A stretch of 64,000 bases of DNA, from the NCBI RefSeq assembly GCF_033001325.1, contig NZ_CP133111.1, positions 1,922,001-1,986,000 of the forward strand, written 5' to 3'. The position numbers and the translations under genes are program-made. How positions within the stretch are numbered: the stretch's first letter is position 1; every line of letters starts with the position of its first letter. The notes under the pieces were generated by a model. The model searched no databases. It was not told the DNA's origin and worked only from the letters and a program-made list of their open reading frames with translations. Below are positions 1-8,066 of the stretch, piece after piece. The stretch is from Rhodopseudomonas sp. BAL398 (lineage in GTDB: Bacteria; Pseudomonadota; Alphaproteobacteria; Rhizobiales; Xanthobacteraceae).

Positions 1-378
1 AAGGTCGGGCTGTCGGTGTCGCCGTGCCATCGCCGGGTCAAGCTGCTGGAAAAGAGCGGCGTGATTAACCGCTACATGGCGCAGGTCGATCAGACGGCAG
101 TCGGCCTGCCGGTCAGCGTGTTCATCTCGATCAAGCTGGCGCGGCAGAAGGAGGAAGACCTCACCCGCTTCGCCCGCGCGATTTCGAAGTGGGACGAGGT
201 GCTGGAATGCTATCTGATGACCGGCAACCGCGATTATCTGCTGCGCGTGGTCGCCGCCGATCTGGCCGCCTATGAGGCGTTCCTGAAAAACAAGCTGACC
301 CGGCTCGACGGCATCGCCTCGATCGAATCCAGCTTCGCGCTGAGCCAGGTGAAATATTCGATCGCCCTGCCGGTGTAA
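1..378 (+). CDS. Lrp/AsnC-family transcriptional regulator, 5' truncated by window edge
   Basis: The reading frame is open from base 1, so the gene starts outside the window and about 125 C-terminal codons remain. The first visible residues (VGLSVSPCHRRVKLLEKSGV) look like the recognition helix and wing of an Lrp/AsnC winged helix. The rest matches the AsnC_trans_reg effector domain: a 'SIKLARQ' strand, then 'YLMTGNRDYLLRV', the typical ligand-binding turn, and a final strand ending in SIALPV. Such proteins are octameric or dimeric DNA-binding regulators that respond to amino acids or related metabolites. The effector and targets cannot be read here. The stop is followed 13 bp later by a broken DinB-family gene on the same strand. 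Confidence 0.88.
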   Translation, partial: KVGLSVSPCHRRVKLLEKSGVINRYMAQVDQTAVGLPVSVFISIKLARQKEEDLTRFARAISKWDEVLECYLMTGNRDYLLRVVAADLAAYEAFLKNKLTRLDGIASIESSFALSQVKYSIALPV

Positions 379-391
379 GAGGGGAAACGCA

Positions 392-971
392 ATGCCCGCT
401 GGATTGATTCAGACCTATCGCGCCTTCGCCTTCAACAATGCATGGGCCAATCACCGACTTCTCACCAGTTGCGCAAAGCTGCGCCAGCAGGAATTTGAGG
501 CCGAGCGGATCGGGTTCTTCCCAAGCCTGCAGCGCACGCTCAACCACATCTATGTAATCGATCTGTTTTATGTCGACGCTCTCGAGGGCGGGACGCTCGG
601 CCCAAGAGCCTGGGCGAACGAGGTCCCGCACCGCTCCGTGTCAAAGCTGCGCTCCGCCCAAGCGGCCGTCGACAAACGGCTGATCGCGATCTGCGATGCG
701 CTGACGCCGGATTCGCTCGACGCCACCGTCGAGGTCAATCGCGATACGCACGTCAAGGCCGAACGATGCGACCGCCTGCTGATGCATCTGTTTCAGCACC
801 AGATCCATCCATCATCGCGGTCAGGCCCATGCGATGCTCTGCGGAACGAATATTGAACCGCCTCAACTCGACGAATTCTTTGCCGCTGCGGAGGCCCCAC
901 TCCGGGCGAAGGAATTCGCTGATCTCGGCTGGACTGAAGACCAAATATGGGTCTCGGACGGCCCCCGCTGA
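392..971 (+). pseudogene. DinB-family protein, frameshifted by a 4-bp tandem duplication
   Basis: The first ~138 codons give a DinB/YfiT-like four-helix protein (start MPAGLIQTYRAFAFNNAWAN; metal-ligand-type His in 'LNHIYVIDLF' and 'MHLFQHQIH'). At about 805-815 the DNA reads atCCATCCATcatcgc. The frame then runs into unrelated residues and stops at 856. Removing one CCAT restores 'HQIHHRGQAHAML', a typical DinB third His motif (HxxxH...HRGQ), and the frame stays open to a TGA at 969-971. The repaired protein is about 192 aa, near the family's usual 160-180. The broken product would lack the final helix and a metal ligand. DinB proteins are often thiol-dependent metalloenzymes of unclear role. 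A sequencing error is an alternative to a real mutation. Confidence 0.72.
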
Positions 972-1002
972 GCAGCGCCGGCCGCGCGGCGGCCATCCGA
1001 AC

Positions 1003-1953
1003 TCACGCGCTGGGATAGGGCTCGGTGGCGAGTTGCTGCAGCCGGCGCATCCGCTCGCGATGCGCGGTGTAGATGCCGCTGGCGATGATCAGCGAGGCGC
1101 CGACAAAGGTCCAGACAACCGGAATCTCGGCGAACACCAGGAAGCCCAGGATCGAAGCCCAGAGCAATTGGGTATAGGAAAACGGCGCCAGCACCGAGGC
1201 ATCGCCATAGCGGAATGCCAGAACCACCAGCCATTGTCCGGTGGTCGAGGCGACGCCCACGGCGATGCCGATCATGATGTCGTGCCAGGTCGGTGCGATC
1301 CAGACCAGAGGCGCCAGCGCGCTCAGCAGCAGGAAGCCGACCAGCGCGGAAATCGCCATGGTGGTGATGGCGCGATCGGCGCCGCTGATCAGCCTTGTCA
1401 TGATCAACGTGCAGGCCCAGGCCAGTGCCGACATGATCGGAAAGATCGCCGCCGAGTTGAACGAGGCAGTGCCCGGCCGCACCACGATCAACACGCCGAT
1501 CAACCCGGTCAGTGTTGCCGCCCAGCGCCTGACGCCGACCTTCTCGCTAAGGAACACGATCGACAGCGCGGTGACGAACAGCGGCGCCACGAAGGACGTC
1601 GCCGAGGCCGCTGCGATCGGCAGATAGCGCAACCCCGAAATGAACAGGATCGACGACAACACCAGCGCCAGCCCGCGCAGCGCCTGCAGCCCGGGCCGGG
1701 TCGAGCGCAGCACCCTCGACGGCTGCGGCGACATCACGACCACCGGTATCATGATCAGCACGAATACCAGAAAGCGGATCCAGGCGATTTCGAGCGCCGG
1801 CAGCGTCAGCGACAGATATTTCGCCAGCGTATCCGAACAGGCCAGGAACACGGTCGAACCTACGATCAGCGCGATGCCGCGCAGCGGGTGATCGGCATGG
1901 CGATGGGTCGGGCCGCGACCGGCGTCGGGCAGAGTTGGCGAAGTGGTGGTCAA
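1003..1953 (-). CDS. EamA/DMT-superfamily inner-membrane transporter
   Basis: This protein has two EamA repeats and about ten hydrophobic segments, the layout of drug/metabolite transporters (RhaT-like permeases). Segments such as 'GIALIVGSTVFLACSDTLAK' and 'GLALVLSSILFISGLRYLPIA' are clear membrane helices, and the 'AAASATSFVAPLF' stretch is typical of the family. It probably exports or imports a small metabolite; the substrate cannot be predicted. No ATG lies upstream of the first helix in frame. TTG at 1953 is the nearest plausible start and TTG at 2055 a longer alternative, so the N-terminus is uncertain. It is followed on the same strand by no cotranscribed gene and preceded by the AKR gene. 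Confidence 0.85.
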   Translation of the reverse strand: MTTTSPTLPDAGRGPTHRHADHPLRGIALIVGSTVFLACSDTLAKYLSLTLPALEIAWIRFLVFVLIMIPVVVMSPQPSRVLRSTRPGLQALRGLALVLSSILFISGLRYLPIAAASATSFVAPLFVTALSIVFLSEKVGVRRWAATLTGLIGVLIVVRPGTASFNSAAIFPIMSALAWACTLIMTRLISGADRAITTMAISALVGFLLLSALAPLVWIAPTWHDIMIGIAVGVASTTGQWLVVLAFRYGDASVLAPFSYTQLLWASILGFLVFAEIPVVWTFVGASLIIASGIYTAHRERMRRLQQLATEPYPSA

Positions 1954-2123
1954 CGGTGTCTGCCGAAGCTGGGAATGAATGACATCGGCTCCCGAGAATC
2001 GGGAAAGCCAGCTCAAATACCCGCGGACCAAACGATGTTCACGACAGGGTCGCAAGTGCTGAATTCAGGATTGCGATATGCAGCATTGGCTGCGACCGCG
2101 TGACGCGCCAGACCGATGTTGCA

Positions 2124-2987
2124 TCACAGCATCGGCAGGCTGTCCGGCTCCGGCCCCAGGGGAAAGGCCTGCGCGAGCGTCGCGATCTCGTCCAGGCCGA
2201 GGGACAAAGCGCCCGCCGCCGCATTGTCGGCGGCATGGTCCGGAGTCCCGGCTTTGGGGATCGCGAACAAGGACGGCTGCCGGGTCAGAAATGCCAGCGC
2301 CACCTGGCGCGGTGTGGCGCCATGCGCCTCCGCGATATTCTGCAACACCCGCCCATGCGCGCTGCGCGGACCCGGAAAATCGTCATGGCCGAACGGCGAA
2401 TAGGCGGTGACCGCGACGCCATGGGCCTCGCACCACGGAATCACCGCGTGCTCGATGGCGCGTTCGCGCAAATGGTACAGCACCTGATTGCAGGCGATCC
2501 GGCCTGGCCCGGCGACCTTCAGCAATTCGGCGAGATCGGCGGCGTCGAAATTGCTGACGCCCCAGGACAGGATCTTGCCGACGCTGACCAACTCTTCGAA
2601 CGCCGCCACGGTCTCGGCCAGCGGATATTGCCCGCGCCAATGCAGCAGATAGCAATCCAGACGGTCAGTGTTGAGCCGTTGCAGCGAGCGCTCGCAGGCG
2701 GCAAGCGTGCCGCGCCGCGAGGCGTTGCTGGGCAGCACCTTGGAGACCAGGAACACCTCGTCGCGGCGCCCGGCAATGGCCTGCGCCACTACTGGCTCGG
2801 CATCGCCATACATCTCAGCGGTGTCGATATGGCTGAGGCCGAGATCGAGCCCGCGGCGCAATGCAGCGATCGCGCTGGCGCGGTCGCCACGGTCGATATA
2901 CCAGGTACCCTGCCCGATCGCGGCGATCTCCGAGCCGCCGGTGCCGAACGGCCGTTTAGCGCTCTGTGTCGCGTCGCGCTTTGTCAC
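2124..2987 (-). CDS. Aldo/keto reductase
   Basis: This is a 287-aa NAD(P)H-dependent (beta/alpha)8 oxidoreductase of the AKR superfamily. The catalytic tetrad is visible: D55 and Y60 in 'HIDTAEMYG', K83 in 'LVSKVLP' and H116 in 'CYLLHWRG'. 'GVSNFDAADL' is the second AKR signature. The start is GTG, with an AGGAC ribosome-binding stretch upstream. The gene begins about 9 bp after the stop of the intradiol dioxygenase gene, so the two are probably cotranscribed. It could reduce an aldehyde or ketone intermediate of the same aromatic pathway, but the family is broad and the substrate is unknown. Confidence 0.9.
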   Translation of the reverse strand: MTKRDATQSAKRPFGTGGSEIAAIGQGTWYIDRGDRASAIAALRRGLDLGLSHIDTAEMYGDAEPVVAQAIAGRRDEVFLVSKVLPSNASRRGTLAACERSLQRLNTDRLDCYLLHWRGQYPLAETVAAFEELVSVGKILSWGVSNFDAADLAELLKVAGPGRIACNQVLYHLRERAIEHAVIPWCEAHGVAVTAYSPFGHDDFPGPRSAHGRVLQNIAEAHGATPRQVALAFLTRQPSLFAIPKAGTPDHAADNAAAGALSLGLDEIATLAQAFPLGPEPDSLPML

Positions 2988-2996
2988 GGGCCTGTC

Positions 2997-3908
2997 CTAC
3001 GCATCGACCGCATCCGCCAGCATCGGCTTCGGCGGGGCGCCCTGGCCCGGCTTCAGGCGGAAATCATAGCTCATCAAATGCCACGGCCCCGCGGCCGGCG
3101 CACCATCCGGCATGGTCGCGTCGTGACGCAGCTCGACGCGGGAAACCAATTCATCCTTGACCCCGAACACCACGTCGGAATCGAGATATTGGTCGCCCGC
3201 GATGAAGACATGGGTGATCAGCGGCTCATAGCCCGGGGCATCGACCAGAAAGTGAACATGCGCCGGCCGCATCGGATGTCGCCTGGTCTCCAGGATCAGC
3301 TCGCCGACCGGGCCATCGATCGGGATCGGATAGCTGCAGGGCAGAATGGTGCGGAAGAACAGCCGGCCGTCGGCATCGGTGACGAAGCGCGCCCGCAGCG
3401 ACGGACCGTCCTGCTCGTAATCCGGCTTTTGCGAATCGTAAAAGCCGTCATCGTCGGCATGCCAGACATCGACCGTGACGCCGGCCAGCGGCCGGCCCTC
3501 CAGGTCGGTGACGCGGCTTTGCACGAACATCCGCTCGCCTTCGACATCCGCGGAGATGTCGGCGCCGTGCGGCATCAGCCTGTGTTCGCCGACATAGAAC
3601 GGCCCCAGCACCGTGGTCTGCGTGGCGCCGTCCCGGGCGCGGTGGTTGACGGCATCGACCAGCATCGAGACCCCGAGCACATCCGACAGCAGGATGAATT
3701 CCTGCCGGCTCGGCGAGCATTTCTGCCCGGTGCGGGTCAGGAAATCGATCGCCTGCTGCCATTCCGCGAATCTCAGATCGGTGCGCTTCACATAATCGTG
3801 CAGCGACCGCACCAGTTCTTCCATCAGGAATTTCAGCCGTGGATTCTGGGTCTCCTTGAAACTGTTGATCACCGCGGCGGTGAGCTCGGCGTCGTCGAAT
3901 TGTGGCAT
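2997..3908 (-). CDS. Intradiol ring-cleavage dioxygenase (hydroxyquinol/catechol 1,2-dioxygenase type)
   Basis: This protein of 303 aa would open a catechol-type ring between the hydroxyls to give a muconate or maleylacetate-type product, using non-haem Fe(III). The four iron ligands are visible: Y157 ('DGFYDS'), Y193 ('PCSYPIPIDG') and H217/H219 ('RPAHVHF'). The N-terminal helical dimerisation domain (about residues 1-100) followed by the 'LGPFYV' junction is typical of the hydroxyquinol/chlorocatechol group. ATG at 3908 is chosen because it gives the normal 'MPQFDDAELTAAV' N-terminus; a longer frame to 3959 adds unrelated residues. An AKR gene follows immediately. No maleylacetate reductase is present nearby, so the pathway is incomplete here. 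Confidence 0.92.
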   Translation of the reverse strand: MPQFDDAELTAAVINSFKETQNPRLKFLMEELVRSLHDYVKRTDLRFAEWQQAIDFLTRTGQKCSPSRQEFILLSDVLGVSMLVDAVNHRARDGATQTTVLGPFYVGEHRLMPHGADISADVEGERMFVQSRVTDLEGRPLAGVTVDVWHADDDGFYDSQKPDYEQDGPSLRARFVTDADGRLFFRTILPCSYPIPIDGPVGELILETRRHPMRPAHVHFLVDAPGYEPLITHVFIAGDQYLDSDVVFGVKDELVSRVELRHDATMPDGAPAAGPWHLMSYDFRLKPGQGAPPKPMLADAVDA

Positions 3909-4134
3909 AGGTCGATCCCGTGTGTGATGGCGGCGGACGCTACACCAAGCCCTTTGCATTGATAACCACCCGCGCCCGCAGGGCTGGCCGTCGGCAATGG
4001 ACCTGCTAAGCTGCCTAACCTATCAGAATGATGCGAAAAATTCCGCCAACAGAAATCAAAAACGCAGGCGCGGCGTCAGTGCCGTTCCGCACCGATCAAC
4101 CAGCAATGCTTTGTCACGTCATGGAGTGTCCCGA

Positions 4135-5388
4135 ATGCCGGCCCAAGCCCTGATCCCCACTTGTGCACCCGCCGCTGCCGCCGGCATGTCCGAGACCGCA
4201 TTGCGCCGGATCGATGACCACCTCAAGCGGGTCTATCTCGAATCCGGCCGCTTCGCCGGCACCCAGACCTTGATCTACCGCCGCGGCAACATCGTCCACA
4301 ACACGGTGCAGGGCTTTGCCGATCTCGAGCGCAAGGCACCGATGCGCGACGACACCATCTTCCGGATCTATTCGATGACCAAGCCGATCACCTCGGTCGC
4401 CTTGATGATGCTGTTCGAGGAAGGCCGCGTCGCGCTCGACGAGCCGGTGGCGAAATATATTCCCGAATGGGCCAAGCTCGGCGTGTTTCAGGCCGGCACC
4501 TCGGCCGGCTTCCTCACCAAGCCGCCGGCGCGGCCGATGCAGATCGTCGACCTGCTCCGCCACACCTCCGGACTCACTTACGGCTTCCAGACCCGCACCA
4601 ATGTTGACGCCGCCTATCGCGAGAAGAAACTCGGCGAGCTCGTAACCTCCGGCACGCTGCAATCGATGATCGACGATCTTGCCGCGATTCCGCTGGAATT
4701 CTCGCCCGGCGAGGCCTGGAACTACTCCGTCTCCACCGACGTCGTCGGCTATCTGGTCGGCAAGATCAGCGGCATGCCGTTCGAGCAATTCGTCAAGCAG
4801 CGGATCCTCGATCCGCTCGTCATGGTCGACACCGGCTTCCATGTGCCCAAGGACAAGGCGCATCGGCTGGCGGCCTGCTACGCCGCCGACGGCAAGGGCG
4901 GCATGACATTGCAGGACGATCCCGCCACCAGTTCATATCTGACACCGCCCTCCTTCGTCTCCGGCGGCGGCGGGCTGGTCTCGACCGCGGCGGATTATCT
5001 GACGTTCTGCCGCGCGCTGCTGAACGGCGGCGAACTCGGCGGCGTCCGCCTGATCGGCCCGAAGACGCTCAAATTAATGACCACCAACCATCTGCCCGGC
5101 GGCCGCGACCTCACCGCGCTGTCGCGCTCTATGTTCAGCGAGGCAACCAATGCGGGGATCGGCTTCGGTCTTGGCTTTGCGGTGACGATGGACCCGGCCC
5201 AGGCGCTATTGCCCGGCAGCGCCGGCGACTATTACTGGGGCGGCGCCGCCTCGACGGCGTTCTGGATCGATCCCGCCGAGGAGCTGATCGCGATCTTCAT
5301 GACACAATTGCTGCCGTCGAGCTCCTACCCGGTGCGGCGCGAATTGCGCACCATTGTCTATGGGGCGATCACCGAGAGCAATCTGTAG
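4135..5388 (+). CDS. Beta-lactamase-fold serine hydrolase (EstB/class C-like esterase)
   Basis: This is a 417-aa hydrolase of the beta-lactamase/penicillin-binding-protein superfamily. The nucleophile motif S-x-x-K is S80-M-T-K83, and the 'NYSVSTD' stretch supplies the YxN-like tyrosine. Glycine-rich 'VSGGGGLVST' and 'YYWGGAASTAFWIDP' stretches surround the active site. No clear signal peptide is seen, which fits a cytoplasmic EstB-type carboxylesterase better than a secreted beta-lactamase. ATG at 4135 is preferred over a longer frame starting at 3997 because homology-like sequence begins there. The gene is isolated between divergent and convergent neighbours. Alternatives are transesterase or 6-aminohexanoate-dimer hydrolase-like activities. 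Confidence 0.88.
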   Translation: MPAQALIPTCAPAAAAGMSETALRRIDDHLKRVYLESGRFAGTQTLIYRRGNIVHNTVQGFADLERKAPMRDDTIFRIYSMTKPITSVALMMLFEEGRVALDEPVAKYIPEWAKLGVFQAGTSAGFLTKPPARPMQIVDLLRHTSGLTYGFQTRTNVDAAYREKKLGELVTSGTLQSMIDDLAAIPLEFSPGEAWNYSVSTDVVGYLVGKISGMPFEQFVKQRILDPLVMVDTGFHVPKDKAHRLAACYAADGKGGMTLQDDPATSSYLTPPSFVSGGGGLVSTAADYLTFCRALLNGGELGGVRLIGPKTLKLMTTNHLPGGRDLTALSRSMFSEATNAGIGFGLGFAVTMDPAQALLPGSAGDYYWGGAASTAFWIDPAEELIAIFMTQLLPSSSYPVRRELRTIVYGAITESNL

Positions 5389-5395
5389 CAGCCGC

Positions 5396-6937
5396 TCAGA
5401 TCCGCCGGTCGCGGCCGGCCCAAAACGGGTCGCGCACCGCGCGGCGGAGTAATTTTCCGACCGGGCTTTTCGGCACCTCGTCGATGAAGTGCACCTGTTT
5501 CGGCACCTTGTAGCCGGCGAGCCGCTCACGCGCGAAGGCGATCAGCTCGGCCTGCTCGGCGCTGGCGCCAGCGCGCAGCGCCACGAAGGCCGCGACCTGT
5601 TCGCCCCATTTGTCGTCGGGCAGCCCGACCACCACCACCTCGCGCACCGCCGGATGCGCGTTCAGCGTATCCTCGACCTCGCGCGGATAGACATTGTAGC
5701 CGCCGCTCACGATCATGTCGGAGGTGCGGTCGACCAGATAGAGATAGCCGTCGGCATCGAAGCGGCCGACGTCGCGGGTGCGCAGCCAGCCGTTCGGCAG
5801 AAACATCTGGGCGTTGAGCTCGGGCGCGTTGTAATAGCCCTTCATCGCGAACGGCGTGCGCAGCGCGATCTCCCCAGTTTCGCCAGGCGCCACGTCATCG
5901 CCCTCCTCATTCACCAGCCGGATCTCGCAATCGATGCTCGGCCGGCCGCAGGACGCCAGCCGCTGCTCCGCATCGGGGCCGACATGGTCCTGCTGGGTCA
6001 GGTGGGTGATGAAGATTGGCGCTTCGGACTGGCCGTAATATTGCGCAAAGCGCGGTCCCCACAGCTGCAGCGCGCGCTGGATCACCGGCCGCGGCATCGG
6101 CGAGGCGCCGTAGATGATGCTCCTGACCGAGCTGAAATCGACCTCGGCGATACCGGGCTGTTCCAGCAGCATGCCGATCATGGTCGGCACCAGATTGAGC
6201 GCGGTCGGCTTCCAGCGCTCGACCGCGTCGAGATAGCTCGCCGGCGTGAAACCGGGCAGCACCGCGGCAATTCCGCCGCGCAGCCAATACGGCACGATGA
6301 AACAGCCCGAGGCATGGATCATCGAGGCGGCGTGTAGCATGATGTCGCCCTCGGCGATCTCCATGTTGATCAGCACATTGGTCGCCATCGCGGCCCAGCT
6401 CGCCTGAGTGTGCTCGACCGCCTTCAGCTTGCCGGTTGTGCCCGAGGTGAAGATGGTGATGACGATATCGTCGGGCTCCGCCACCCGCGTTGGGTGGCTG
6501 TCCGGCTGCGCTTTGGCCAGATGCAGCAGATCATCGGGATTGTTGGCGTCGCCGACGCAGACCAGCTTGAGCCCCTGCATCGCCTGCGCCAGCTCGCCGG
6601 CCCGCGCGGTGAGATCGACACCGTGGATCAGCAGATCGACGCCGGCGCCTTCCAGCATCTGCTGCTGCTCGGCCGCCGACAGCCGTGAATTCAGCGGCAC
6701 CCGCGACAACCGCGATTTGACGAAGCCGAAATCGATCGGGATCGTATGGACCGAATTGTTCAGTAACATCCCGACCCGGCTGCCGGGCACCAGGCCGAAT
6801 TGGTCGATGAACACATTGGCGATCCGGTTCGATAACAGGTCGATCTCGGTGAAACTGAGCTTCTCGTCGCCGAACATCACCGCCGTCTTCGGCCCGTGCC
6901 AGATCGCGCCGCGCCGGATCATTTCAATTGCCAACAT
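5396..6937 (-). CDS. AMP-dependent acyl-CoA synthetase (fatty/aryl acid ligase)
   Basis: This 513-aa ANL-superfamily enzyme activates a carboxylic acid to acyl-AMP and then acyl-CoA. Motifs in order are the P-loop 'FTSGTTGKLK', 'YGQSEAP' (A5), 'LRTRDVGRFDADGYLYLVDR' (hinge region) and a C-terminal 'SPVGKLLRR' with the catalytic Lys. ATG at 6937 gives the normal start 'MLAIEMIRRGAIW'; a longer frame adds a low-complexity tail. The gene is in the minus-strand block with an enoyl-CoA hydratase and acyl-CoA carboxylase, so it probably supplies the CoA ester that enters that pathway. The substrate cannot be read from sequence. Confidence 0.92.
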   Translation of the reverse strand: MLAIEMIRRGAIWHGPKTAVMFGDEKLSFTEIDLLSNRIANVFIDQFGLVPGSRVGMLLNNSVHTIPIDFGFVKSRLSRVPLNSRLSAAEQQQMLEGAGVDLLIHGVDLTARAGELAQAMQGLKLVCVGDANNPDDLLHLAKAQPDSHPTRVAEPDDIVITIFTSGTTGKLKAVEHTQASWAAMATNVLINMEIAEGDIMLHAASMIHASGCFIVPYWLRGGIAAVLPGFTPASYLDAVERWKPTALNLVPTMIGMLLEQPGIAEVDFSSVRSIIYGASPMPRPVIQRALQLWGPRFAQYYGQSEAPIFITHLTQQDHVGPDAEQRLASCGRPSIDCEIRLVNEEGDDVAPGETGEIALRTPFAMKGYYNAPELNAQMFLPNGWLRTRDVGRFDADGYLYLVDRTSDMIVSGGYNVYPREVEDTLNAHPAVREVVVVGLPDDKWGEQVAAFVALRAGASAEQAELIAFARERLAGYKVPKQVHFIDEVPKSPVGKLLRRAVRDPFWAGRDRRI

Positions 6938-7010
6938 GGTCGTATCCTCGCGCTTTGGTTTTTTGTTGTCGGTCGTTTCGCGCGCCGCCATAGGCGCACG
7001 GCCTCTCAAC

Positions 7011-7126
7011 TCGTCATTCCGGGATGCGCCCCTCTTGGGGCGCAGGCCCGGAATCCATAACCCTTGCAGGGGATATGGATTCCGGGCTCACGCGCAGCTG
7101 CGCTGCGCGTGAGCCCGGAATGACGA
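7011..7126. repeat. Palindromic intergenic repeat, family A (TCGTCATTCCGGG ends)
   Basis: This element has 13-bp perfect terminal inverted repeats (TCGTCATTCCGGG / CCCGGAATGACGA). Nested hairpins lie inside it: GAATCCATA/TATGGATTC and a CTCACGCGCAG/CTGCGCGTGAG arm. It lies between the ligase and the hydratase genes. Related elements lie at 13567-13690 and 56375-56492. The form is like a REP/MITE-type element; no coding capacity. Confidence 0.85.
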
Positions 7127-7159
7127 GGCAAATGCATGGCACGCCGCGCGCCATCGCAT

Positions 7160-7939
7160 TCACTTCCCCGGCCATACCGGCTTGCGCTTCTCAGCGAATG
7201 CAGCGAGGCCTTCCTTGGCGTCCTCGGTCATTGCCAACAGCGCGATCTGGCTTTCGGTGTAGGCGATGCTCTCGTCGAACGACATCGCGGCGATCGCCCG
7301 CATGGCATATTTTCCGCGCCGGATCGCGGTCGGCGATTTGTCGGTGATCCGCTTGACCAGCCAATCGAGTTTGACGTCGAGCTCGTCCGCCGGCACCACG
7401 TGGTTCAGCAAGCCTGCAGCCTGCGCGGCGTTGGCGTCGAACGGCTCGCCGGTCAGCGCCCATTCGTTGATCAGCCGCCGCGGCGCGATGTCCTGCAGCA
7501 GGCTCATCACCTGCATCGGAAACACCCCGACCTTGACCTCGGGCAGCCCGAACAGCGCGTGATCGGCGGCCACCGCCATGTCGGTCATGCACAACAGCCC
7601 CATGCCGCCAGCCATGCAGGTGCCGTTGACCCGCGCGATCGCCGGTTTGGTGGCATTCTGCGCCAGCCGCAGCAGATCGGCGTAGTCGACATTGGGCTTG
7701 GAGAAGTCGAACGCGAAGGCGGCACCGGTGGATTGCAGATCGGCGCCGGCGCAGAATGCCTTATCGCCCGCCCCGGTCAGCACGATGACGCGGATTTGCG
7801 GATCGTCATGAGCCTCGCGATAGCCCCGCACGATGCCGTCGACCACGGCGGCATTGATGGCGTTGCGCTTGTCGGGGCGGTTGATGGTGATCCACAGCGC
7901 CTGCTCGCGCTTCTCGATGATCACGGCGTCATTGCTCAT
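7160..7939 (-). CDS. Enoyl-CoA hydratase/isomerase (crotonase) family protein
   Basis: This is a 259-aa crotonase. The oxyanion-hole motifs 'AFCAGADL' and 'NGTCMAGGMGLL' are present, and 'FGLPEVKVG' keeps the glutamate equivalent to Glu164 of rat hydratase. The position equivalent to Glu144 (GCELAM in the rat enzyme) reads GLLCM, so the two-glutamate hydratase pair is not intact. The enzyme may be an isomerase, hydrolase or lyase of the family and not a classical hydratase. ATG at 7939 is chosen because homology starts there; the frame continues to 7993 into a repeat. It sits upstream of the carboxylase genes in the same orientation. Confidence 0.9.
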   Translation of the reverse strand: MSNDAVIIEKREQALWITINRPDKRNAINAAVVDGIVRGYREAHDDPQIRVIVLTGAGDKAFCAGADLQSTGAAFAFDFSKPNVDYADLLRLAQNATKPAIARVNGTCMAGGMGLLCMTDMAVAADHALFGLPEVKVGVFPMQVMSLLQDIAPRRLINEWALTGEPFDANAAQAAGLLNHVVPADELDVKLDWLVKRITDKSPTAIRRGKYAMRAIAAMSFDESIAYTESQIALLAMTEDAKEGLAAFAEKRKPVWPGK

Positions 7940-7960
7940 GGTCGATCTATCCTCGAGTTT

Positions 7961-8045
7961 CGTCATTGCGAGGAGGCTAAGTCGACGAAGCAATCCAGCT
8001 CAGTGCTCTGAGCTCCTGGATTGCTTCGCTGCGCTCGCAATGACG
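7961..8045. repeat. Palindromic intergenic repeat, family B (CGTCATTGCGAG ends)
   Basis: Terminal arms CGTCATTGCGAG and CTCGCAATGACG are inverted, and an inner arm AGCAATCCAG/CTGGATTGCT is also inverted. It lies just upstream of the crotonase start and reaches to the carboxylase 3' end. Other copies lie at 16379-16469 and 34061-34170. Confidence 0.85.
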
Positions 8046-8066
8046 GGGCATGTCCGTACTCAACAT

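Noticed and set aside
2100-3962. 620-codon plus-strand frame opposite the AKR and dioxygenase genes
   Set aside because: Both real genes are supported by complete catalytic motifs on the minus strand; the plus frame has no motif.
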